This document shows positions 51,921 to 59,739 of a stretch of 64,000 nt of DNA, piece by piece. The translations under genes were made by a program, and so were the position numbers. The DNA comes from Enterocloster bolteae (GTDB lineage Bacteria > Bacillota > Clostridia > Lachnospirales > Lachnospiraceae), in contig JAETNT010000020.1 in assembly GCA_021772025.1 (NCBI GenBank), positions 1-64,000 of the forward strand, in the 5' to 3' direction. The notes under the pieces were generated by a model. That model did no database searches. It was not told the origin of the DNA and saw nothing but the letters and a program-made list of their open reading frames with translations. Positions within the stretch are counted from its first letter, which is position 1. Each line of letters starts with the position of its first letter.

Positions 51921-52796
51921 CTAGTGGTTATTTGGGGATGCAGGGATTTTTGCCGTATCCGGGAATACAACCGCGCATACAAGTTCCATGGGGTTTAGCA
52001 TCCGCTTTAAAAAGGTATTGGACAATCCGCGGCTGACAATCATATGCTTCTTTTGGCAGCTTGGCAGCCTGCGAGAGCTTTCCGAGAAATACCCGCCGTC
52101 ATATTTGGGAAATAATGTTAAATCCGGGGATAATACTCCGCCCAAAAAAGGAAGCCGGATAATTCCGCCATGAATATGCCCAGCCAGAGTAAGATCTGCT
52201 CCCCAGTCCCGATAAGCGGGAAAATATAGCGGATTGTGAGCCAGAAGAATAGAAGGCCCGGAATTTTCGGCGCCGCTTTGAGGGACAGAGCCGAAAACTT
52301 TTTCCATATCCTGAACTGTCCAGTTGGCATGACGGTCATAAGGCTTTCGCAGAGGATCTTTATAATATAGGAGGGGAGTAGTCAGTCCAAAAATGGGAAA
52401 CATTACTCCGTCATGAATAAAATCTGCCCGTTGATTATCCAAAGTTAAAACACCGGTTCGCCTTACTTTTTTTAACCAGGAAGCAAGGTGTTCCGGCAGC
52501 ATTTCCGACTCATGATTTCCGAGAGAATAATACACAGGGCATAATGGAACAAGACTACGGCACAACTTTAAAAATGCCAGGCGCCCTTCTTTATCAGATT
52601 TGTCCCGTCCGGGCTCTGCCATATCGCCGGTCATAACAATTAAATCCGGAGACAGGCTGCGGACAGCGTCAACCAGAAGACTATTATTTTTACCGAATAT
52701 CCGGCCATGGAGATCCGATAGATGAACGATGCGAAAAGGCAGGAAATTTTCGGGAAGCCCGGAAAGGGGAACAGAATAGGTAATCGTTTTTAGCAT
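51921..52796 (-). CDS. Metallophosphoesterase (YkuE-like)
   Basis: The 291-aa protein has the five calcineurin-like metal motifs: HLSDLHG, MTGDMAEPG, LGNHESE, LLAHNPLYF and AGHIHGG. No signal peptide is evident, though the family includes membrane-associated members. The substrate is unknown. It converges on the DUF951 gene. GGAGGAAG precedes the ATG on the minus strand. Confidence 0.88.
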   Translation of the reverse strand: MLKTITYSVPLSGLPENFLPFRIVHLSDLHGRIFGKNNSLLVDAVRSLSPDLIVMTGDMAEPGRDKSDKEGRLAFLKLCRSLVPLCPVYYSLGNHESEMLPEHLASWLKKVRRTGVLTLDNQRADFIHDGVMFPIFGLTTPLLYYKDPLRKPYDRHANWTVQDMEKVFGSVPQSGAENSGPSILLAHNPLYFPAYRDWGADLTLAGHIHGGIIRLPFLGGVLSPDLTLFPKYDGGYFSESSRRLPSCQKKHMIVSRGLSNTFLKRMLNPMELVCAVVFPDTAKIPASPNNH

Positions 52797-52885
52797 ATGC
52801 TTCCTCCTTAACCCTTTATCTTATTATATTATAGCCCAAAAGACCAAAATAGACCAGAGAAAGCCGAAAAAACGGTAAAAAGGGC

Positions 52886-52914
52886 TTGCATTACCTGGAA
52901 ATCTCTGATAAAAT
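52886..52914 (+). promoter_or_regulatory. Promoter of the rpsF-ssb-rpsR operon
   Basis: TTGCAT (52886-52891), 17 bases and TAAAAT (52909-52914). Confidence 0.7.
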
Positions 52915-52920
52915 AATTAC

Positions 52921-52992
52921 CCGTGACATATTATAATCCTTGCTCCTGTCACTGATAGACGGGGGCCAGAGACCACAAGGAGGTAAAGCAAG
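52921..52992 (+). promoter_or_regulatory. Candidate S6/S18 autoregulatory leader
   Basis: The 5' leader can form CTCCTGTC with GACGGGGG around a 7-nt loop and ends in ACCACAAGGAGG, which contains the rpsF SD. S6-S18 leaders that sense free ribosomal protein are known in Firmicutes; the match here is by position and possible fold only. Confidence 0.35.
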
Positions 52993-53280
52993 ATGAACAA
53001 GTACGAGTTAGCAGTTGTTCTGAATGTGAAGCTGGAAGACGAAGAGAGAGCGGAAGCAATCGAGAAGGTGAAAGGATATATCACCCGTTTCGGCGGCACT
53101 GTAACTAACGTGGATGAATGGGGTAAGAAGAGACTGGCTTATGAAATCCAGAAGGCTAAGGAAGCTTACTATTACTTTATCCAGTTTGAGAGTGATGCTG
53201 TATGCCCCAACGAAGTAGAGGCTCACATTCGTATCATGGAACCAGTTATCAGATACTTAGTTGTTAAGCAGGAAGCTTAA
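52993..53280 (+). CDS. rpsF: Ribosomal protein bS6
   Basis: The 95-aa protein starts NKYELAVVLNVKLEDEER and has the motif WGKKRLAYEIQKAKEAYYYF. It binds S18 on the 30S platform. AAGGAGGT precedes the ATG. First gene of the conserved rpsF-ssb-rpsR operon. Confidence 0.97.
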   Translation: MNKYELAVVLNVKLEDEERAEAIEKVKGYITRFGGTVTNVDEWGKKRLAYEIQKAKEAYYYFIQFESDAVCPNEVEAHIRIMEPVIRYLVVKQEA

Positions 53281-53313
53281 TCGGTATCAGCAAGTAATAG
53301 AAAGAGTGATCGT

Positions 53314-53793
53314 ATGAACAGAGTTATCCTTATGGGAAGATTAACCAGAGATCCGGAGGTAAGATACTCCCAGGGTGAGCGTGCAATGGCCATCGCCAGA
53401 TACACCCTTGCCGTTGATCGCAGAGGCCGGAGCAGAAACCAGGAGAGCGGTGATCAGAGCGCGGACTTTATCCCCTGCGTTGCATTTGACCGAGCAGGCG
53501 AGTTTGCGGAAAAGTATTTCCGTCAGGGAATGAGAGTACTGATATCCGGACGCATCCAGACTGGAAGCTATGTTAATAGAGACGGTCAGAAGGTTTATAC
53601 CACAGAGGTCATCATTGATGATCAGGAATTCGCTGACAGCAAGGGCGCAGCATCTGATATGGGCGGCTACCAGAACGCTGGAAGTTACCAGCAGCCGGCT
53701 CAGGCTCAGAGGCCGGTTCCGTCCAGTGCAATCGGCGATGGATTTATGAACATTCCAGATGGAGTGGAGGACGAAGGGTTACCATTTAACTAA
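53314..53793 (+). CDS. ssb: Single-stranded DNA-binding protein
   Basis: The 159-aa protein has an OB-fold (MNRVILMGRLTRDPEVRYSQG, GMRVLISGRIQTGSY, YTTEVIIDDQEF), a Gln/Pro/Gly-rich flexible linker and a C-terminal acidic partner-binding tip (EDEGLPFN). The tip ends in LPFN rather than the common DDDIPF. It lies 33 bases behind rpsF. Confidence 0.95.
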   Translation: MNRVILMGRLTRDPEVRYSQGERAMAIARYTLAVDRRGRSRNQESGDQSADFIPCVAFDRAGEFAEKYFRQGMRVLISGRIQTGSYVNRDGQKVYTTEVIIDDQEFADSKGAASDMGGYQNAGSYQQPAQAQRPVPSSAIGDGFMNIPDGVEDEGLPFN

Positions 53794-53829
53794 ACGTTAT
53801 TCCACCAATTATTAAAGGAGGACACACCA

Positions 53830-54096
53830 ATGGCATTCAATAAAGGTGATAAAGCTGATGCTAGACCCAGAAGAAGCGGCGGCATGCGTAGAAGAAAAAA
53901 AGTATGTGTATTCTGTGGAGATAAGAACGGTACCATCGATTATAAAGATGTAAATAAATTAAAGAGATACGTATCTGAGAGAGGAAAAATTCTTCCCAGA
54001 AGAATTACCGGCAACTGTGCAAAGCATCAGAGAGCACTGACTGTAGCCATCAAGAGAGCACGCCATATCGCTCTGATGCCCTATGTATGCGAGTAA
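53830..54096 (+). CDS. rpsR: Ribosomal protein bS18
   Basis: The 88-aa protein has the motifs [42 protein letters not shown] and [10 protein letters not shown]. It carries four Cys (CVFC, the C of GNCAKH, and one at the end), so it is of the zinc-binding type. Last gene of the operon; an SD (AAAGGAGGAC) precedes it. Confidence 0.97.
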   Translation: MAFNKGDKADARPRRSGGMRRRKKVCVFCGDKNGTIDYKDVNKLKRYVSERGKILPRRITGNCAKHQRALTVAIKRARHIALMPYVCE

Positions 54097-54109
54097 CATA
54101 GCAAATGTG

Positions 54110-54140
54110 ACCCTGGAAGCCTTGTGCTTTCGGGGTTTTT
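54110..54140 (+). terminator. Terminator of the rpsF-ssb-rpsR operon
   Basis: ACCCTGGAAGC (54110-54120) pairs with GCTTTCGGGGT (54126-54136) including two G-T pairs, with a 5-nt loop and TTTTT. Confidence 0.75.
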
Positions 54141-54211
54141 GGTTATAGAGCATCCTGTGGGACACGTTTTGCAGGCTCCGCAAGAAATTTTACTTTTCGG
54201 GAGGAACTGCC

Positions 54212-54592
54212 ATGTATACATTGAAAGATCTGGAAAATATTGTAGTAAAGTTACGCTCTGAGGACGGCTGTCCTTGGGATCGGGAGCAGACTCATGAGAG
54301 TTTAAAGAGCTGCCTTCAAAACGAATGCCAGGAAGTATCAGAAGCCATTGACAGGGGGGACATGGCCAACTTGTGCGAGGAACTTGGCGATCTGTTGTTT
54401 AATATCGTGATCCAGTGCCGCATTGGAGAAGAAGAAGGAGCTTTTACCATGGCGGAGGTAATTAACGGGGTCAGCGAAAAAATGATCCGCAGGCATCCGT
54501 TTGTATTTGAGGAGAAGAAAACTCTAAGCCCGCAGGAAAGTCAGGAATTATGGAAAGAGATAAAACTACTGGAAAAGATCGAAAAACCTTGA
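54212..54592 (+). CDS. mazG: Single-domain MazG nucleotide pyrophosphohydrolase
   Basis: The 126-aa protein has one MazG domain with the metal-binding E-x-x-E and E-x-x-D motifs in NECQEVSEAIDRGD and CEELGDLLFNIV, and the start LRSEDGCPWDREQTHESL. Larger Firmicute versions have a tetrapyrrole-methylase-like N-terminal half that is absent here. It hydrolyses non-canonical or excess nucleoside triphosphates. Its stop codon lies within the -35 box of the hup promoter. Confidence 0.9.
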   Translation: MYTLKDLENIVVKLRSEDGCPWDREQTHESLKSCLQNECQEVSEAIDRGDMANLCEELGDLLFNIVIQCRIGEEEGAFTMAEVINGVSEKMIRRHPFVFEEKKTLSPQESQELWKEIKLLEKIEKP

Positions 54593-54617
54593 CAAACAAG
54601 GAAGAAACAGATATAAA
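54589..54617 (+). promoter_or_regulatory. Promoter of the hup gene
   Basis: TTGACA (54589-54594), 17 bases and TATAAA (54612-54617). The TGA of mazG is inside the -35 hexamer. Confidence 0.75.
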
Positions 54618-54689
54618 TGATAAGTACAGGAAAAAGGCTAAATAGCCGTTAGGCAGCAAGAGAGATTAATTTTTAGGAGGAACACTAAA

Positions 54690-54965
54690 ATGAATAAGAC
54701 TGAATTAATCACAGCAGTAGCTGAGAAGGCAGAAATTTCCAAGAAAGATGCAGAGAAGGCTATTAAGGCTTTCACTGATGCAGTAGCAGAAGAATTAGTA
54801 AACGGGGGTAAGGTACAGTTAGTTGGATTCGGTACTTTTGAGGTGGCAGAGAGAGCGGCAAGAGAGGGACGCAACCCTAAGAGCGGCGAGACCATGACTA
54901 TTGCTGCTTCCAAGACTCCCAAGTTCAAAGCCGGTAAGGCATTAAAGGATCAGGTGAACGCATAA
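54690..54965 (+). CDS. hup: HU-type histone-like DNA-binding protein
   Basis: The 91-aa protein begins MNKTELITAVAEKAEISKKDAEKA, has VQLVGFGTFEV at the core and the DNA-gripping arm segment REGRNPKSGETM. It bends and compacts DNA as a dimer. TAGGAGGA precedes the ATG, and it has a strong promoter of its own. The next gene starts 4 bases later. Confidence 0.97.
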   Translation: MNKTELITAVAEKAEISKKDAEKAIKAFTDAVAEELVNGGKVQLVGFGTFEVAERAAREGRNPKSGETMTIAASKTPKFKAGKALKDQVNA

Positions 54966-54969
54966 TTCC

Positions 54970-55209
54970 ATGAGATTGGACAAGTTTTTGAAGGTATCCC
55001 GGCTTATTAAGCGCCGTACAGTGGCCAATGAAGCCTGTGATGCCGGCCGTGTTTTCGTAAACGGAAAGGCGGCTAAAGCGTCTCTGAATGTAAAGAGCGG
55101 CGACAATATTGAAATTCAATTTGGAAGTAAATCAGTAAAGGTTGAGGTCTTGGATGTTCAGGAGACAGTAAAAAAAGACGAGGCAAAAGAGCTTTACCGG
55201 TATATATAA
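54970..55209 (+). CDS. rqcP: S4-domain RNA-binding protein RqcP
   Basis: The 79-aa protein is an S4 domain (MRLDKFLKVSRLIKRRTVANEACDAGRV, FVNGKAAKAS, VKSGDNIEI). RqcP, earlier YabO, holds peptidyl-tRNA on split 50S subunits during ribosome-associated quality control. It is co-transcribed with hup; the unit ends in the 19-bp hairpin at 55235-55283. Confidence 0.92.
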   Translation: MRLDKFLKVSRLIKRRTVANEACDAGRVFVNGKAAKASLNVKSGDNIEIQFGSKSVKVEVLDVQETVKKDEAKELYRYI

Positions 55210-55234
55210 TTAATATTGCCTGCATAAAGCGGAT

Positions 55235-55287
55235 AACCTCCTAATATACTTAAACAAGCAGTATTTAAGTATATTAGGAGGTTTTTT
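55235..55287 (+). terminator. 19-bp terminator hairpin carrying the yabP ribosome-binding site
   Basis: The arms 55235-55253 and 55265-55283 are perfect complements over 19 bp with an 11-nt loop, and six T follow at 55282-55287. The 3' arm contains TAGGAGG, the only SD of yabP, whose ATG is the base right after the T-run. Full-length read-through RNA would have this SD locked in the stem. Confidence 0.85.
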
Positions 55288-55572
55288 ATGGAAGAAAAGC
55301 TGGGCGGGCGTATGCATAAATTATTCCTTCAAAACAGGGGGAATGTCAGTATAACCGGAGTGACGGATGTAGTCTCCTTTGATGAGAGCCAGGTGATTCT
55401 GGATACGGATATGGGGCTTTTAACTTTGAAAGGAAAAGAGCTTCATGTAAGCAGGCTGACCATTGAAAAGGGAGAAGTGGATGTTGATGGCACAGTGGAC
55501 AGCTTGGCCTATTCCTCCAATGAATCTATAAGAAGGGCCGGGGAATCCATGCTTTCCCGGCTGTTTAAGTAG
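55288..55572 (+). CDS. yabP: Sporulation protein YabP
   Basis: The 94-aa protein matches the YabP/YqfC family (LQNRGNVSITGVTDVVSFDE, LLTLKGKELHVSRLTIEKGEVDVDG). In Bacillus it is a mother-cell protein needed for spore cortex assembly and is made under sigma-E. Its SD lies in the 3' arm of the preceding hairpin, so efficient translation would need a promoter that starts inside or just after the loop. A sigma-E-type promoter could not be picked out with confidence. Confidence 0.93.
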   Translation: MEEKLGGRMHKLFLQNRGNVSITGVTDVVSFDESQVILDTDMGLLTLKGKELHVSRLTIEKGEVDVDGTVDSLAYSSNESIRRAGESMLSRLFK

Positions 55573-55582
55573 GCAGGATTCT

Positions 55583-55975
55583 ATGAACGGCCTGCTTAGA
55601 GAGATTCAGATTACCTTGTCCAGTCTGGTCATGGGAGCCTGGCTGATGATGTGCTATGATGTTCTCCGGGTATTCCGAATCCTAATCCGCCACGGCAGCT
55701 TCTGGATAGGAGTAGAGGATTTTATTTACTGGCTGTACGCCGGAATTACTACCTTTCTCCTCTTATACCAGGAAAATGACGGGGGACTGAGATGGTATAT
55801 CATTGCCGGTACTTTTATTGGGATGGTGATGTATGATCGGTTTTTCAGCCGAATTTACCTGAAACTATTGAAAAAAGCGGTAGAATGGATTAGAATGAAA
55901 CTACACAAGATGCGATTTAGAAATGAGGAAGGTAGTGAGATCAATAAGACGGTCACGAGCACAGAAAAAAGATAA
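55583..55975 (+). CDS. yabQ: Spore cortex protein YabQ
   Basis: The 130-aa protein has three hydrophobic segments (TLSSLVMGAWLMMCYDVL, FIYWLYAGITTFLLLY, WYIIAGTFIGMVMY) and a basic C-terminal tail. YabQ localises to the forespore membrane and is needed for cortex formation. It lies 10 bases behind yabP and overlaps divIC by 53 bases. Confidence 0.92.
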   Translation: MNGLLREIQITLSSLVMGAWLMMCYDVLRVFRILIRHGSFWIGVEDFIYWLYAGITTFLLLYQENDGGLRWYIIAGTFIGMVMYDRFFSRIYLKLLKKAVEWIRMKLHKMRFRNEEGSEINKTVTSTEKR

Positions 55976-56258
55976 ATGGGGCAACCGTATGGCGCTTTTG
56001 GGGATTACCATGGTGGTGTTTAGTCTTGCTCTGGTCGTTAATATCAAAGGAAGTTCTTTAAAAACCATTGATCAGAACTACCAGATCCGTTTAGACAATT
56101 TAAATGATATCAAAGAGAAAGAGCTTCAGCGGGCAGCAGAGTTGGAAGCAGAGCGTAAATATGTACAGACAGATGAATATATCAGAGAAGTGGCTAAGGA
56201 AAAACTTGGCCTGGTGGATCCGGGAGAAATATTGTTAAAGCCAGGCAATGTGGAGTAA
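55923..56258 (+). CDS. divIC: Septum formation initiator DivIC/FtsB-like
   Basis: The 111-aa protein has a short basic cytoplasmic start, one membrane segment (MALLGITMVVFSLALVVNI), a leucine-rich coiled coil, and the C-terminal motif YIREVAKEKLGLVDPGEILLKP that marks the family. It is part of the divisome with FtsL and DivIB. There is no clear SD; the start lies inside yabQ, so coupling is likely. The first membrane anchor is placed slightly later than in Bacillus DivIC. Confidence 0.9.
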   Translation: MRKVVRSIRRSRAQKKDKWGNRMALLGITMVVFSLALVVNIKGSSLKTIDQNYQIRLDNLNDIKEKELQRAAELEAERKYVQTDEYIREVAKEKLGLVDPGEILLKPGNVE

Positions 56259-56362
56259 TTAGGCGGCTTTTGTCGGAAGATTTGAAGAAATTTCTTTCTC
56301 TAATTGACAAATATTTCCCTCCAGCTTGTATATAATGTAACGCAGGTTAGGAGGGATTTTTT

Positions 56363-57775
56363 GTGTTTATAAAACGAAAAACAGGACGCCGGGATATGGC
56401 GGACGTGAATGTATATACAGCCAGCCGGCTTAGTGGAATGGCAGCATCTTTAAGCCAGCTTGCAAGAGCGTTTTCTGATGAGGATGAAACAGGCCGCTTG
56501 TCTAAGGAGGATGCAAAGATGGCCATGCAGACCGCAGCGGCTATGGTTTGCGGGGATTGCGGACGGTGCAGCCTGCCGTCAGACAGCGAAAAGGAGGACA
56601 GCTATTATCTGTACTATCTTCTCAGGGCGTTTGAGCAAAACGGAAAAGTCCGGGATGAGGACATGCCCCGGCTGTTTTTGGAAACCTGCGGAAGGCGGGA
56701 AAGCTATATGTGCCAGTTGAACCGGAATTTGGGACGGGCTACGATGAATTTGACTTGGAAAAACCGGTTTTTGGAAAGCCGGGATGCGGTAGTGGTCCAG
56801 TTTCGGGAGCTGGCGTTAATACTGGAGGAATTTTCCCGCCAGATGGAGGCAGCGGCTGATGTAACCAGCCTGTGGGAAGAAAGCATCAAACGTTCATTCC
56901 GGCGAAATCATGTAACGGTGGATAACCTTTTGGTGCTGGAATATGAAAACAAACGCCGGGAGGCCTATCTGACTCTTCATATGCTGGGAAGTGCTTGTAT
57001 TACTGCCAATGAGGCGGCCGGGATTATGGAAAAAATTATGGATGGCCAGGAATGGAAGGCGGCGAAGGACAGCCGCAATGTAATCGGCCGCCAGCCGTCG
57101 GTGATCCGGTTGGTGGAAGCAGGGCGTTACCAGATGCTGTACGGCGTGGCTTGGACGGCTAAGGATGGTCAGGAGGTATCCGGAGATAATTATACGTTTG
57201 GGCAGAACCCGGAGGGACAGGTGATCATGAGCCTGTCTGATGGAATGGGAAGCGGGGAAACTGCCTCTAAAGAGAGTCAGCGGGTTATCGAGCTGACGGA
57301 ACAGCTGCTAGAAACCGGTTTTTCTGCCAGGGCCGCTTTAAAGCTGGTAAATACAGTCCTTCTTCTCACCGGGGCGGAACAGCATCCGGCTACTTTAGAT
57401 CTATGCTGCATTGATTTAAATACAGGAGTATTAGAAGCTATGAAACTGGGAGCGGCGGCTACTTTTATCAAGAATGAGAACGGAGTAGAGCTGTTGGAGG
57501 CCTGTGATGTGCCTATGGGGATTTTAAATCCTATTGAGCCGGTCCTTTTATCCAGAAAGCTATGGGATGACAACCGGGTGATTATGGTTAGTGACGGCGT
57601 ATTAGACGGACTTCCCGGCGATGATAAAGAAGAGGTTCTGCGGGAATTTCTGGATATGCAGCCTTTTTGCCCGCCAAAAGAGCTGGCCGGCCGGGTGCTG
57701 GAATTTGCCTGCTCTTTTGGGGAAGAGATCCGGGATGACATGACCGTGTTGACGGCAGGGATCTGGAAGAAATAA
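56363..57775 (+). CDS. spoIIE: SpoIIE phosphatase without the membrane domain
   Basis: The 470-aa protein has the central oligomerisation region (about 20-235, with a Cys cluster CGDCGRC) and the C-terminal PP2C-type phosphatase domain with metal motifs in MSLSDGMGSG and IMVSDGVLDG and a final DDMTVL. SpoIIE dephosphorylates SpoIIAA and so activates sigma-F in the forespore. In Bacillus the protein is over 800 aa with ten N-terminal membrane segments; none is present here although the gene lies at its usual place between divIC and tilS. GTG 56363 with GGAGGG seven bases upstream starts the gene. Confidence 0.88.
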   Translation: MFIKRKTGRRDMADVNVYTASRLSGMAASLSQLARAFSDEDETGRLSKEDAKMAMQTAAAMVCGDCGRCSLPSDSEKEDSYYLYYLLRAFEQNGKVRDEDMPRLFLETCGRRESYMCQLNRNLGRATMNLTWKNRFLESRDAVVVQFRELALILEEFSRQMEAAADVTSLWEESIKRSFRRNHVTVDNLLVLEYENKRREAYLTLHMLGSACITANEAAGIMEKIMDGQEWKAAKDSRNVIGRQPSVIRLVEAGRYQMLYGVAWTAKDGQEVSGDNYTFGQNPEGQVIMSLSDGMGSGETASKESQRVIELTEQLLETGFSARAALKLVNTVLLLTGAEQHPATLDLCCIDLNTGVLEAMKLGAAATFIKNENGVELLEACDVPMGILNPIEPVLLSRKLWDDNRVIMVSDGVLDGLPGDDKEEVLREFLDMQPFCPPKELAGRVLEFACSFGEEIRDDMTVLTAGIWKK

Positions 57776-57830
57776 AAGCGCTTCTTGTTCAATGAGAGCG
57801 GCTTTTCACAATTACAGGACAGGGAGATAT

Positions 57831-59207
57831 ATGAAAACTACTGTAGAAAACTATATACAAAAAAATCATATGATCCAGCGGGGAGACGGGGTTATAGCCG
57901 CCGTGTCAGGGGGAGCAGATTCCGTATGCCTGATTCACATTCTGGCGGGGATGAGAGAGAAATATTCTCTGAAGCTGCGGGCAGTCCATGTCCATCATGG
58001 GTTGCGGGGAGAAGAAGCAGATCGGGACGCAGAGTTTACTCGGGCGCTGTGCAGCAGGCTGAAGGTTTCCTGCCGGGTACTTTATGCCAGGGTAAAGGAG
58101 TATGCTGAAAATTATTCCCTGTCAGAAGAAGAGGCGGGACGAATCCTCCGATATGAGATTTTAGAGCAAGAAGCGGAATGCTGGGAGAAAGAGACGGAAT
58201 GCCCAGTAAAAATTGCTGTGGCCCATCATGGAGACGACAGTGCAGAGACCATTTTGCACAATCTTTTCCGGGGTTCCGGGCTGCAGGGAATGGGAGGAAT
58301 CCGTCCTGTTAGGGGAAGGATTGTGCGCCCGCTTCTTTGTGTTGCCAAGGAGCAGATACTACAGTATTTGGCTGAAAACGGGCTGGAATATTGCCGAGAT
58401 TCCACCAATCAGTCCTGGGATTATACCAGGAATCGGATGCGTCACCGGATTCTTCCTGAAATTGTAAAGGAAATCAATCCCAAAGCCAGTCAACATATCC
58501 GGCAGGCAGGCGAGAAAATCCGGCAGGCAGATGAGTTTCTTCAAGCCGCTGCTGTTGCTTGGATAAACAGCCATATGCCGGAGGACAATCCGGAGCTGGT
58601 TCCCGGAGAGCTTTTAGAGGAACCGGAAATCCTTCAAACCTATGTGCTGCGCCGGATGCTGTCTGCTGCCGCCGGGTCAGAAAAGGACTTGTCCTCCCGC
58701 CATATTGATGCGCTTCTGGATCTTTTAAAAGGGAAGGTGGGACGACGGTCAGATCTTCCTGGCGGAATCCGGGCGGAACGGGAATATATGGGGTTAAAGA
58801 TTGAAAGAAATGCGGATATAAAATCCGCCTCATCAGAACATGAGACAGGGATTCCTTTGGAAATTACCGTATTTCCAAGGGAAAAGAGCCGGGAAAACCA
58901 GGAAATTCCCAAAAACCAGTATACGAAATGGTTTGACTATGATAAAATAAAAGGTATGTTGTCTATACGTAAACGAAGGACAGGGGATTATATTACACTG
59001 GCCGGAGGCGGAAGAAAGAGTGTGAAGGCCTATATGATTGACGAAAAGATCCCTGCTGCCAGTCGGGACTCTATTTTTCTCTTGGCAGAGGGAAGCCATA
59101 TTTTGTGGATCATTGGATATCGGATTAGTGAATACTATAAGATAGGCCCCCAGACGACAACCATACTTCAAGCAAAATTACACGGAGGAGAAAATCATGG
59201 AGGATAA
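57831..59207 (+). CDS. tilS: tRNA(Ile)-lysidine synthase
   Basis: The 458-aa enzyme converts C34 of tRNA-Ile(CAU) to lysidine so that it reads AUA. The PP-loop is AAVSGGADSVCL, HVHHGLRGEEAD and VAHHGDDSAETILHNLFRGSGL follow, and the C-terminal TilS domain contains IRKRRTGDYIT. Length is typical. ATG 57831 follows AGGGAGA. The end overlaps hpt by 11 bases. Confidence 0.95.
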   Translation: MKTTVENYIQKNHMIQRGDGVIAAVSGGADSVCLIHILAGMREKYSLKLRAVHVHHGLRGEEADRDAEFTRALCSRLKVSCRVLYARVKEYAENYSLSEEEAGRILRYEILEQEAECWEKETECPVKIAVAHHGDDSAETILHNLFRGSGLQGMGGIRPVRGRIVRPLLCVAKEQILQYLAENGLEYCRDSTNQSWDYTRNRMRHRILPEIVKEINPKASQHIRQAGEKIRQADEFLQAAAVAWINSHMPEDNPELVPGELLEEPEILQTYVLRRMLSAAAGSEKDLSSRHIDALLDLLKGKVGRRSDLPGGIRAEREYMGLKIERNADIKSASSEHETGIPLEITVFPREKSRENQEIPKNQYTKWFDYDKIKGMLSIRKRRTGDYITLAGGGRKSVKAYMIDEKIPAASRDSIFLLAEGSHILWIIGYRISEYYKIGPQTTTILQAKLHGGENHGG

Positions 59208-59727
59208 GATTCGAATATTATTGTCAGAAGAAGAAGTCAATGCAAGAATCAACCAGGTTGCGGCCCAGATCAATACAGACTATGCCGGAAAGCCCATCCA
59301 TTTAATTTGTATTCTGAAAGGCGGCGTGTTTTTTACCTGTGAACTGGCAAAGCGTTTGTCCATGCCGGTGAGCCTGGACTTTATGTCTGTATCCAGCTAT
59401 GGCGGAGGTACAGAGTCCAGCGGCGTTGTAAAGATTGTCAAAGACTTGGATGAGCCGTTGGAGGGAAAAAATGTCCTGATTGTTGAGGACATTATTGACT
59501 CTGGACGGACGCTGTCCTACTTGATTGAGATTTTGGAAAAGAGAAACCCCAACGAAATTAAGCTCTGCACACTTTTAGATAAGCCGGAGCGCCGTGTAAA
59601 AAAGCAGGTTAAGGTGGATTACACCTGCTTTACCATTCCCGACAAATTTGTAGTAGGCTATGGCTTGGACTATGACCAGAAATACCGAAATTTGCCGTAC
59701 ATCGGGGTAGTAGAACTGGAACAGTAA
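59197..59727 (+). CDS. hpt: Hypoxanthine phosphoribosyltransferase
   Basis: The 176-aa purine salvage enzyme has the PRPP-binding motif VLIVEDIIDSGRTLSYL and the base-binding end FVVGYGLDYDQKYRNLPYIG. GGAGG lies before the ATG, inside tilS. The tilS-hpt-ftsH order is as in Bacillus. Confidence 0.96.
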   Translation: MEDKIRILLSEEEVNARINQVAAQINTDYAGKPIHLICILKGGVFFTCELAKRLSMPVSLDFMSVSSYGGGTESSGVVKIVKDLDEPLEGKNVLIVEDIIDSGRTLSYLIEILEKRNPNEIKLCTLLDKPERRVKKQVKVDYTCFTIPDKFVVGYGLDYDQKYRNLPYIGVVELEQ

Positions 59728-59739
59728 GGAGGCAACGCT

